From Mumia sp050632745 (GTDB taxonomy: Bacteria > Actinomycetota > Actinomycetes > Propionibacteriales > Nocardioidaceae): a DNA stretch of 64,000 nt. Location of the stretch: positions 186,001 to 250,000 of the forward strand of contig NZ_JBODSD010000002.1 of NCBI RefSeq assembly GCF_050632745.1. Direction: 5' to 3'. A program made the translations under genes and the position numbers. Position 1 is the first letter of the stretch; each line of letters begins with the position of its first letter. Positions 57,632 through 64,000 of the stretch are shown piece after piece. A model generated the notes under the pieces. That model did no database searches. It was given only the letters and a program-made list of their open reading frames with translations, and was not told the DNA's origin.

Positions 57632-58198
57632 TCAGACGCACACCGGCGGGCCACGGCGGGTGGCCGTCGGTCCGAGCAGGAGCAGCGGGAGCGGTGCGGA
57701 GCGGACGGCCCGCCGGGCGGGGCGGCGCGTGCGGGGCGACGACGTCGACGCCACGAGGGCGGCGACGGCGTACGCGATCCGGCGGGCGGGCCGCGCGACG
57801 ACGCGCTCGGCCAGACCGGCGAGCGCCTCCTCGCCACGGCGCAGCAGGGCGACGGTCGCGACCGTCGCGACGAGGTGGCCGAGCAGCATCGCGGAGTCCG
57901 GGACCGTCGTCGCCTCGGGCGTCGCCGGGGCGGCGGTGGAGCACCAGAGGTGGACGCCGGCCTGGACCGCGAGCACCAGGCCGGTGAGGGTCCGGACGGA
58001 CCAGCGACGCGCGGCGAGGTGGTAGGAGAGGAGCGACGCCGTAGCGGCGAAGACCAGCACGGCGGGCGTCGACGGGACCGCGCCGCCACCGGCGACGTGG
58101 CCGAGCAGGGCGACGCTCAGCGCGGTGGACGCGACGACGCCGGCGCGCACGGCACGCCAGCGGCGTACAGGTGCTGCGGGATCGGTCGCCGGGCTCAC
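57632..58198 (-). CDS. copper-operon membrane protein of unknown function
   Basis: 188 residues with about four helices: AVRAGVVASTALSVALLGHVAGG, AVLVFAATASLLSYHLAAR, TLTGLVLAVQAGVHLWCS, and MLLGHLVATVATVALLRRGEEAL. His residues occur in GHVAGG, HLWC and GHL. It is first in the minus-strand unit before ycnI-copC-copD/ctaG, so it probably works in copper handling. GTG 58198 is leaderless (TAGGCT 58206-58211 on the minus strand). Confidence 0.75.
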   Translation of the reverse strand: MSPATDPAAPVRRWRAVRAGVVASTALSVALLGHVAGGGAVPSTPAVLVFAATASLLSYHLAARRWSVRTLTGLVLAVQAGVHLWCSTAAPATPEATTVPDSAMLLGHLVATVATVALLRRGEEALAGLAERVVARPARRIAYAVAALVASTSSPRTRRPARRAVRSAPLPLLLLGPTATRRGPPVCV

Positions 58199-58205
58199 GC
58201 GCGAC

Positions 58206-58211
58206 AGCCTA
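58206..58211 (-). promoter_or_regulatory. leaderless -10 box of the copper operon
   Basis: TAGGCT on the minus strand, 7 bp before GTG 58198 and no ribosome binding site. It decides the start of the first operon gene. Confidence 0.55.
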
Positions 58212-58251
58212 GTTGACGCGAACACCGGTGCCGAGAGGGTGCCACAGCGCC

Positions 58252-58265
58252 TAGCCTGAGGTATG
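58252..58265 (+). promoter_or_regulatory. -10 box and out-of-frame ATG before the ornithine aminotransferase
   Basis: TAGCCT (58252-58257) is followed 5 bp later by ATG 58263, the usual leaderless layout, but this ATG is in frame 0 whereas the aminotransferase reading frame is frame 2. See the finding on the apparent frameshift. Confidence 0.5.
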
Positions 58266-58336
58266 GCGCACCTGAACCCGCCGAGATCGTCGCGAGGGAC
58301 GAGCGCTGGAGCGCGCACAACTACCACCCGCTCCCC

Positions 58337-59470
58337 GTGGTGATCCACGAGGCGTCCGGCGCGTGGGTGACCGACGTCGAAGGCCGGCGCTACCTGGACT
58401 TCCTCGCCGGCTACTCGGCCCTCAACTTCGGGCACCGGCACCCCGCCCTGGTCGCAGCGGCGGTCGAGCAGCTCGGCCGCGTGACGCTCACGTCCCGCGC
58501 GTTCCACCACGACCAGCTCGGCGCGTTCTGCGAGGAGCTCGCGGAGCTCACCGGCACCGAGATGGTGCTGCTGATGAACTCCGGTGCCGAGGCGGTCGAG
58601 TCGGCGGTCAAGGTCGCACGCAAGTGGGCGTACGAGGTCAAGGGGGTGCCGGAGGGCACGGCCTCGATCGTGGTCGCGAGCGGGAACTTCCACGGCCGGA
58701 CCACGACGATCGTGTCGTTCTCCGACGACCCGGACGCCTACACCGGCTACGGACCGTTCACGCCGGGGTTCGTCCGGGTCCCGTACGGCGACGCCGACGC
58801 GCTCGCCGAGGCGGTCGACGGGCGGACGGCGGCGATCTTGCTGGAGCCGATCCAGGGCGAGGCCGGCGTCGTCGTGCCGCCCGAGGGCTACCTGGCCGCG
58901 GCCCGGAGGATCGCCGACGACGCCGGCTGCCTGCTGGTGGTCGACGAGATCCAGTCGGGCCTCGCACGCACGGGGACGACGCTGGCGCTCGAGCACGACG
59001 GCGTCACGGCGGACCTCACCGCCCTCGGCAAGGCGCTGGGCGGCGGCATCGTCGCGGTGTCGGCCGTCGTCGGGCGTGCGGACGTCCTGGGCGTCCTGCG
59101 GCCCGGCCAGCACGGATCCACCTTCGGCGGCAACCCGCTGGCCTGCGCGGTCGGCCGGGCCGTCGTCGCCCTCCTGCGCACCGGCGAGATGCAGGAGCGC
59201 TCGGCGACGCTCGGCAAGCACCTCCACGGACGGCTGGCCGGGCTGGTCGGACGCGGTGTCGACGAGGTGCGCGGCCGCGGGCTGTGGGCCGGCATCGACA
59301 TCTCCCCCGGCGGTCTGAGCGGGCGCGAGGCCGCGGTCGCGCTCGTGCAGCACGGCGTGCTCTGCAAGGAGACGCACGGGAGCACCCTGCGGATCGCCCC
59401 GACGCTCGTCGTGACCGAGGACGAGCTCGACCAGGGCATCGACGCGCTCGGCGAGGTCCTCGGCGCCTGA
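58337..59470 (+). CDS. rocD: ornithine aminotransferase, N-terminus possibly frameshifted
   Basis: 377 residues from GTG 58337, fold-type I PLP enzyme: YLDFLAGYSALNFGHRHPALVAAA, LLMNSGAEAVESAVKVARKW, QGEAGVVVPPEGYL, LLVVDEIQSGLARTG, and PLP Lys in TALGKALGGGI. Converts ornithine and 2-oxoglutarate to glutamate semialdehyde. Conserved family residues continue upstream in frame (EIVARDERWSAHNYHPLPVV, from about 58286) with no ATG, GTG or TTG before a stop at 58214. A leaderless-looking ATG (58263) is off by one base. The true start is therefore unresolved. Confidence 0.88.
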   Translation: MVIHEASGAWVTDVEGRRYLDFLAGYSALNFGHRHPALVAAAVEQLGRVTLTSRAFHHDQLGAFCEELAELTGTEMVLLMNSGAEAVESAVKVARKWAYEVKGVPEGTASIVVASGNFHGRTTTIVSFSDDPDAYTGYGPFTPGFVRVPYGDADALAEAVDGRTAAILLEPIQGEAGVVVPPEGYLAAARRIADDAGCLLVVDEIQSGLARTGTTLALEHDGVTADLTALGKALGGGIVAVSAVVGRADVLGVLRPGQHGSTFGGNPLACAVGRAVVALLRTGEMQERSATLGKHLHGRLAGLVGRGVDEVRGRGLWAGIDISPGGLSGREAAVALVQHGVLCKETHGSTLRIAPTLVVTEDELDQGIDALGEVLGA

Positions 59471-59472
59471 GA

Positions 59473-60612
59473 TCAGTCCTCGCGAGGCGCGCGGCCCGAC
59501 ACCGTGCCGTCCGGACCGACGAGGGTGACGACGTCGTCGGAGCCGCGAGCCGACCCGCCGGTGATCTCGGCGCCGGCGTCCGCCACGACACCGACCAGAC
59601 GGATGCCCGGCCCGACGCGCACGCCCTCGAGGAGGACGCTGTCGACGACCTCCGCTCCCTCGGCGATCTCGCAGTCCGGCCCGACGACGCTGTGCCGGAC
59701 CGACCCGTCGACGCGGCAGCCGGCCGTGACGAGGGCCTCGTGAACCCGAGCCGAGGGCGTCATCCTGGCCGGCAGCCGGACCGGCGCCGCGGTTCGGATC
59801 GGCCAGCGCGGGTCCTCGAGGTCGACTCCGGTGCGGTCCAGCACGTCCATGTGCGCGCGCCAGTAGCCGTTGACGGTGCCGAGGTCGCGCCAGTACGAGT
59901 CGAGGCGGTGCTCGACCACGTGACGGTTCTCCACGAGGTACGGGACGAGCTGGTCGCCGTAGTCGTCGAGCTGGTCGTGGGTCTCGAGGAGGTCGCCGAT
60001 CGCGTCGAGCAGGGTGGTCGTCCGGTAGGCGAAGATCTCGGCGGCGACGACGTCGGTGGCGGGCTCGTCCGGCTTGTACGCGAACCCGGTGACGCGACCG
60101 TCTCCCGCGCACTCGACGACGCCGTGGCGCGAAGGGTCCGGGACGCCGGTCGTGGTCACCACGGTGAGGTCGGCGTCCGACGCGGTGTGCGTCGCGAGCA
60201 CGTCGCCGAGGTCGAGCGTGTAGAGGTGGTCCGCACTCAGCACGAGCACGACGTCCGGCGCCCGCTCGCGCAGGGCCTCCGCCTGGCGGGCCAGCGCGTC
60301 GGCGTTGCCCTGGGCGAAGCCGCTCCCCTCGGTGCCCTCGAACGGCGGCAGGACCTGCAGGCCGCCCTCCGAGCGGTCCAGGTCCCAGGGGCGCCCGTGC
60401 GCGAGGTGCGCGTTGAGGGCCCCGGGCAGGTACTGCTCGATCATCCAGACCTCGTCGATACCGCTGTGCACGAGGTTGGACAGCACGATGTCGACCAGGC
60501 GGTAGGTGCCCGCGACCGGGAGTGCGGGCTTGGGCCGGCGTTCGGTGAGGTCGGCGAGACGGCTGCCCTTGCCGCCGGCGAGGACGACGGCGAGGACGTC
60601 GAGGCGGTCCAT
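59473..60612 (-). CDS. glucose-1-phosphate adenylyltransferase family protein (GlgC-like)
   Basis: 379 residues: LAVVLAGGKGSRLADLTERRPKPALPVAGTYRLVDIVLSN (nucleotide-binding loop), EQYLPGALNAHLAHGRPWDLDR, VLVLSADHLYTLDLGDVLATH. C-terminal beta-helix hexapeptide repeats (VTAGCRVDGSVRHSVVGPDCEIAEGAEVVDSVLLEGVRVGPG). Makes ADP-glucose from glucose-1-phosphate. No glycogen or trehalose genes are adjacent. ATG 60612. Ends 3 bp from the convergent aminotransferase stop. Confidence 0.87.
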   Translation of the reverse strand: MDRLDVLAVVLAGGKGSRLADLTERRPKPALPVAGTYRLVDIVLSNLVHSGIDEVWMIEQYLPGALNAHLAHGRPWDLDRSEGGLQVLPPFEGTEGSGFAQGNADALARQAEALRERAPDVVLVLSADHLYTLDLGDVLATHTASDADLTVVTTTGVPDPSRHGVVECAGDGRVTGFAYKPDEPATDVVAAEIFAYRTTTLLDAIGDLLETHDQLDDYGDQLVPYLVENRHVVEHRLDSYWRDLGTVNGYWRAHMDVLDRTGVDLEDPRWPIRTAAPVRLPARMTPSARVHEALVTAGCRVDGSVRHSVVGPDCEIAEGAEVVDSVLLEGVRVGPGIRLVGVVADAGAEITGGSARGSDDVVTLVGPDGTVSGRAPRED

Positions 60613-60676
60613 CCAGGAACTCTAGGTCGCGGAAGGGCGCCACGCCGATCGCCGCCGAGGCGCAGATGAGACCCCT

Positions 60677-60704
60677 CTCACCGGCGGCTCACCCGGGTCT
60701 CACC
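60677..60704 (+). promoter_or_regulatory. three CTCACC direct repeats at 11-bp spacing
   Basis: CTCACC occurs at 60677-60682, 60688-60693 and 60699-60704, starting exactly 11 bp apart. Direct hexamer repeats on one DNA face are the usual binding sites of OmpR-family response regulators. They lie 70-100 bp before the secreted repeat protein gene. The regulator is not encoded next to it. Confidence 0.6.
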
Positions 60705-60776
60705 CCGGCCGCCGAGAGTCAGGGGTGTCAGCAACAGTTCGCGCCGGCACCGCCGGCAGACGACGAGGAGAACACC

Positions 60777-61148
60777 ATGAGCAGCACCCTCATCCGTACC
60801 GGCGTCGCAGCGCTCGGCCTGTCCGTCGCCCTCGGGGGCGTCGTCTGGGGCGCCACGTCGGTGGCCAGCGCCAGCACGGACGGCAGCGGCTCGGAGCCGG
60901 CGGTGACCAAGCGGCTCGACAACGACGACACCGCGGTCGTCGTCGCGGACGACGATGATGACGACCGACCGGACGACGTCACGGACGCGACGCGCGCGAG
61001 CCAGGTGACGAGCACGCGGGCCACCGCTGCCACGCAGGCGACCAGCACGCGGGCCACGGGCGCGACGCAGGCCACGCGTGCGACACAAGGCGACACACCC
61101 ACCCGGGACACGCGCGGCACCCGCGCCACCCGCACCGCCGGCGACTGA
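60777..61148 (+). CDS. small secreted protein with acidic tract and Thr/Ala/Arg repeats
   Basis: 123 residues: signal peptide (LIRTGVAALGLSVALGGVVWGATSVASA), an Asp-rich tract (VVVADDDDDDRPDD), then near-exact 11-residue repeats QVTSTRATAAT / QATSTRATGAT / QATRATQ... to the end. No known family. The repeats are also direct at DNA level (33 bp). GAGGAGAACACC before ATG 60777 decides the start. A strong terminator follows. Possibly wall-associated or ion-binding; this is a guess from composition. Confidence 0.7.
   Translation: MSSTLIRTGVAALGLSVALGGVVWGATSVASASTDGSGSEPAVTKRLDNDDTAVVVADDDDDDRPDDVTDATRASQVTSTRATAATQATSTRATGATQATRATQGDTPTRDTRGTRATRTAGD
61002..61080 (+). repeat. 33-bp tandem repeats inside the secreted protein gene
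   Basis: Copy 1 (61002-61034) and copy 2 (61035-61067) are each 33 bp, starting CAGGTGACGAGCACGCGGGC and CAGGCGACCAGCACGCGGGC. A partial third copy starts at 61068. In-frame repeats of 11 codons. Confidence 0.75.
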
Positions 61149-61162
61149 CCACCGCGCTACGA

Positions 61163-61186
61163 GGGCCGCCCCGTACGGGGCGGCCC
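61163..61186. terminator. 24-bp perfect palindrome, bidirectional terminator
   Basis: The arms GGGCCGCCCCGT and ACGGGGCGGCCC form a perfect palindrome between the convergent secreted-protein and DUF305 genes, the strongest hairpin in the window. No U tract. Confidence 0.65.
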
Positions 61187-61201
61187 CGCCCCGCGCCCCT
61201 C

Positions 61202-61837
61202 TCAGCGCCCGTCGATCAGGCGAAGCAGGTACGTCACCTCGACGGTCTGCTCGCGGACGACGTGCCGGGCGATGCTCCGGGTGAAGCTGTTGTGGTCGTT
61301 CCCGAGGTAGTCCTCCGACATCGCGATCGCGCCTTCGTGGTGCTCGACCATGAGCCGGAGGAAGGAGGCCTCTGCCTCGGGCGTCTCGAGCGACCGGAGC
61401 CGATCGACCTCGGCCTGCGGCACCATCCCCGGCATGCTCCCGGCGCCGTGGGCGTGGACGTGGTGCGCGAGCTCGGGGAGGGAGGTCGTCCAGGAGTCGA
61501 TCCACCTCTGCATCGTGGTGATCTCGGCGCGCTGGTCCTGCTCGATGAAGCGTGCGGCGGCCGCGACCCGCTCGTCGACGCCCTCGTGCACGAGGAGGTT
61601 GCGGGTGAGGTCGAGGGCCTGCCGATGGTGCACGACCATCTCGGCGGCGAAGACCATGTCGGCCTCTCGCGGGATCTCCGCCCGCTGCAGCGTAGGGAAG
61701 GTCCTCACCGTGCCCCACGGACGCTCGACGGTCGACGGCGCGACCGAGGCACCGCCGAGCGGGACGGCCGCGGGTCCGTCGCCGCACCCGGCGACGAGCA
61801 GGCCGAGCAGCACGACGAGGAGCGACAGTCGGGCCAC
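61202..61837 (-). CDS. DUF305 family lipoprotein
   Basis: 211 residues: lipobox LLVAGC (lipidated Cys 18), then two DUF305 half-domains, DMVFAAEMVVHHRQALDLTRNLL and FLRLMVEHHEGAIAMSEDYLG, each with the HH pair in M(V)xHH. HAHGAGSMPGM lies between. DUF305 proteins are linked to metal or copper handling and share a fold with ferritin-like bundles; the closeness to the copper operon is suggestive only. Confidence 0.88.
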   Translation of the reverse strand: MARLSLLVVLLGLLVAGCGDGPAAVPLGGASVAPSTVERPWGTVRTFPTLQRAEIPREADMVFAAEMVVHHRQALDLTRNLLVHEGVDERVAAAARFIEQDQRAEITTMQRWIDSWTTSLPELAHHVHAHGAGSMPGMVPQAEVDRLRSLETPEAEASFLRLMVEHHEGAIAMSEDYLGNDHNSFTRSIARHVVREQTVEVTYLLRLIDGR

Positions 61838-61907
61838 GGGATCTCCTGGAACCGGCGTACGCGGCGCGACCGCGCGGGTGGGTGACGGACGCTACTGGAC
61901 GGCCCGG

Positions 61908-62726
61908 TCAGGACACCAGCCGCGACAGCGCCACCGCGTCGTACGGCGCCCGCCCGTCGGCGTCGTTGTCGAAGAACACCCAGGTCGGCACGTCCCACTC
62001 CCGGATGCGCTCGGCCCACGTCTGAAGCCGCCGCGCCGAGTAGCCGCCGTGGTAGAGCACGGTGTGCCCGTGCAGCCGGACGTAGGCGAACGAGGCGGTC
62101 CGGTGCTCGACCGTCGGCCACCGACCCGCGCCGTCGGAGACCACGAGGGCCACGCGGTGCCGCCGCAGGACGTCCACGACCTCGTCCAGCCCCTCGCGCG
62201 ACCGCACCTCCACGGCGTGCTGGAGCCGCCGCTGCGATCCCTCGGCGGTGTCCGGGAGCCAGACCCGTTCGCCGCTGATCTGGGACCCGTGGCCGCGGGC
62301 CAGCTCCACCGCCTCGCCGTACGTGCGCGGGAGCCTGGCACAGAACGCGTCCAGCGCGTCCGGCGTCGGCGCGCCCTGGGCCGGGAGCTGCCAGAGCATC
62401 GGTCCGAGCTTCTCGCGCAGCACCAGCACGCCGGACGCGAGGAAGGTCGCCAGCGGCTCCTCGGGGTTGCGCAGGCGAAGGAGGTGCGTGAGCAGCCGGC
62501 TGCCCTTGACGGCGAACCGGAAGCCGCGGGGAGTCTCCGCGTACCAGCGCGCGTACGTCGTGGGTCGCTGCAGCCGGTAGAAGCTGGCGTTGACCTCGAT
62601 GGCGGTCATCCGCTCCGCGGCGTACGCGAGCTCGTCCGCCTGCCGCACCCCGGCCGGGTAGAAGTCGCCGCGCCACGACGCGTAGCTCCACCCGGAGATC
62701 CCGACTCGCACGCGCGGCGTCGCCAT
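61908..62726 (-). CDS. DUF72 domain-containing protein
   Basis: 272 residues, TIM-barrel-like: VRVGISGWSYASWRGDFYPAGVRQADELAYAAERMTAIEVNASFYRLQRPTTYARWYAETPRGFRFAVKGSRLLTH, SFAYVRLHGHTVLYHGGYSARRLQTWAERI, and WVFFDNDADG. The DUF72 family is widespread and uncharacterised (YecE-like). ATG 62726 is used; a GTG directly upstream is also in frame. Confidence 0.9.
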   Translation of the reverse strand: MATPRVRVGISGWSYASWRGDFYPAGVRQADELAYAAERMTAIEVNASFYRLQRPTTYARWYAETPRGFRFAVKGSRLLTHLLRLRNPEEPLATFLASGVLVLREKLGPMLWQLPAQGAPTPDALDAFCARLPRTYGEAVELARGHGSQISGERVWLPDTAEGSQRRLQHAVEVRSREGLDEVVDVLRRHRVALVVSDGAGRWPTVEHRTASFAYVRLHGHTVLYHGGYSARRLQTWAERIREWDVPTWVFFDNDADGRAPYDAVALSRLVS

Positions 62727-62802
62727 CACTCCACGCTAGCCGCGCGCAGGCCCCACGACAGGAGGCGACACCGGCCCGCTACCGCTGAGTAACATGTGCG
62801 CC

Positions 62803-63609
62803 ATGCCTGAACCTCGCGTCCTCCTCGACATCGCCGGCCCCGTCGCCACCGTGACGCTCAACCGCCCCGAGAAGCTCAACGGCGTCGACATCGCGATGCT
62901 GCGCGAGCTCGTCTCCACGGCCCGGGAGGTGCGCGCCGACCGCAGCGTCCGTGCGGTCGTCCTGCGCGGCGCGGGCGACGCGTTCTGCGCCGGTCTCGAC
63001 TTCGGGTCGGTGATGCGCAGCCCCGCGACGATCGCCCGCTCGTTCGTCCCGAACCCGCTGCGCGGCCAGAACCTCTTCCAGCACGCGGTCTGGACCTGGC
63101 GGGAGCTGCCGGTTCCGGTCGTCGCCGTCGTGCACGGCTACTGCTACGGCGCCGGGCTGCAGCTCGCCACCGCCGCGGACTTCCGGTTCAGCACGCCCGA
63201 CGCGCGGTGGTCGGTGCTCGAGGCGAAGTGGGGTCTCGTCCCCGACATGAGCGGCACGGTCAGCCTGCGCGAGCTCGTCGGCGGCGACGTGGCCCGTCGT
63301 CTCACGATGACCGGCGAGGTGGTCGACGGGTCGACGGCCCACGCGTACGGCCTCGTGTCCGGCGTCGCGGACGACCCCGGCGTCCCGGCCGAGGAGCTGA
63401 TCGCCCAGATCGTGTCCCGCTCCCCCGACGCGGTCGCGGCGTCGAAGGCGCTCCTCAACCGCACGCGCCACGCCTCGCCGCGCCGGGCGTTCGCGGTCGA
63501 GCGCCGTCTCCAGCTCGCGATGCTCGCGGCCAAGAACACCGCGATCGCCCGCGCCGCCAACGCGAAGAAGGAGACACCGGCGTTCGTCGACCGCACCTTC
63601 GGGCGCTGA
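62803..63609 (+). CDS. enoyl-CoA hydratase/isomerase family protein
   Basis: 268 residues, crotonase fold: VATVTLNRPEKLNGVDIAML, VVLRGAGDAFCAGLDFGSVM (oxyanion Gly-Ala region), VVHGYCYGAGLQLATAADFRF, and ARWSVLEAKWGLVPDMSGTVSLRELVG. The second catalytic position is Asp rather than the hydratase Glu, more like an isomerase or hydrolase subgroup. TAACAT (62790-62795) is 7 bp before ATG 62803, so a leaderless start is chosen. Confidence 0.87.
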   Translation: MPEPRVLLDIAGPVATVTLNRPEKLNGVDIAMLRELVSTAREVRADRSVRAVVLRGAGDAFCAGLDFGSVMRSPATIARSFVPNPLRGQNLFQHAVWTWRELPVPVVAVVHGYCYGAGLQLATAADFRFSTPDARWSVLEAKWGLVPDMSGTVSLRELVGGDVARRLTMTGEVVDGSTAHAYGLVSGVADDPGVPAEELIAQIVSRSPDAVAASKALLNRTRHASPRRAFAVERRLQLAMLAAKNTAIARAANAKKETPAFVDRTFGR

Positions 63610-63664
63610 CGTAGCATCGTCTGGCTCCGGGCGTCGGCTCGAGCGCATCCCCAGGAGGACCCCG

Positions 63665-64000
63665 GTGCGTACCCCCAAGGCCGTCGGCGGCATCGTCGGC
63701 GCGCTGTTCTTCGTCGAGCTCGTGAGCGGCATGCTGCAGGGCTACTACACGCCTCTGATGACCGACATCGCGCGCAACCTCGGCATCCACGACGCCGACG
63801 TCAACTGGTTCGAGGCGGCGCAGCTGCTGGTCTCGGCGATGCTCGTGCCGGTGCTGTCCAAGCTCGGGGACCTGTACGGCCACCGCCGGCTGCTCCTGAT
63901 CGCGGCCGTCGTCACCGCCGTCTCGACGTGGGGCATCGCGTTCGCTCCCGGGTTCGGGTCGTACCTCGTCTTCTGGGCCGCGCAGGGCATCTTCACGGTC
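63665..64000 (+). CDS. MFS transporter, 5' part (runs off the right edge)
   Basis: 112 codons visible from GTG 63665, which has AGGAGGACCCCG upstream. First helix GGIVGALFFVELVSGMLQGYY, then LGIHDADVNWFEAAQLLVSAMLVPVLSKLGDLYGHRRLLL (helix 2 and motif A) and two more helices. Drug:H+ antiporter-like beginning; the 3' part is outside the window. Confidence 0.85.
   Translation, partial: MRTPKAVGGIVGALFFVELVSGMLQGYYTPLMTDIARNLGIHDADVNWFEAAQLLVSAMLVPVLSKLGDLYGHRRLLLIAAVVTAVSTWGIAFAPGFGSYLVFWAAQGIFTV

Noticed and set aside
60990..61130. CRISPR-like array
   Set aside because: The 33-bp units are adjacent without spacers, in frame, and translate to 11-residue protein repeats.

Overview
This is a GC-rich actinobacterial chromosome segment. 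Leaderless promoters are frequent: a TANNNT box lies about 6-7 bp before an ATG or GTG. ATGA/GTGA stop-start overlaps are also common. The core block pgsA-like / DUF881 / small basic protein / DUF881 / gcvH / garA / ftsR / bifunctional nuclease / merR / gcvP is typical of Actinomycetota. Style and content fit Nocardioidaceae (Propionibacteriales) best, but that family assignment is an inference. I see no tRNA, rRNA, CRISPR array, complete prophage or intact insertion sequence.

Layout. 1-5.0 kb: the RNA-polymerase recycling helicase helR with a perfect rifamycin-associated-element palindrome upstream, a short-chain dehydrogenase, a VOC protein, an orphan TOPRIM protein and a dihydrofolate-reductase-like protein. 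5.0-7.05 kb: a less GC-rich scar with a frame-broken integrase-like remnant and three genes I do not recognise. 7-25.8 kb: a dense regulatory region. It has an AraC regulator, two DGPF (YciI-like) proteins each followed by an ECF42-type sigma factor, an MMPL transporter divergent from a two-component system, and an autoregulated ArsR-SRPBCC pair. It also has two ECF41 modules (carboxymuconolactone decarboxylase + sigma; epimerase + sigma + GlxA regulator), both preceded by an ECF41-type promoter, and a MarR gene divergent from an MFS-aldo/keto reductase pair. 25.8-43.5 kb: mixed metabolism and small stress genes, including hydrolases, hemerythrin, cytochrome b561, threonine dehydratase, DedA, acyl-CoA dehydrogenase and fdhD. 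Two more DHFR-like proteins, a LysR regulator and an ABC-2 exporter with its own two-component system also lie here. 43.5-53.5 kb: a minus-strand block holding a serine hydrolase, gcvP under a glycine riboswitch, and the conserved gcvH-garA-ftsR cluster. 53.7-64 kb: superoxide dismutase, a copper operon (membrane protein, YcnI, CopC, CopD-CtaG fusion), ornithine aminotransferase with an apparent N-terminal frameshift, a GlgC-like enzyme, a repeat-containing secreted protein, a DUF305 lipoprotein, a DUF72 protein, an enoyl-CoA hydratase and the start of an MFS transporter.

The most interesting signals are regulatory. They are the rifamycin element at helR, which may also face a plus-strand promoter; the paired ECF41 promoters matching TGTCACA-N16-(C/T)GTC; and a glycine riboswitch whose P1 strand is duplicated, giving a possible switching helix. 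Others are a 17-bp inverted repeat at the gcvP promoter, two ArsR palindromes bracketing a promoter, and three CTCACC repeats at exact 11-bp spacing before the secreted repeat protein.
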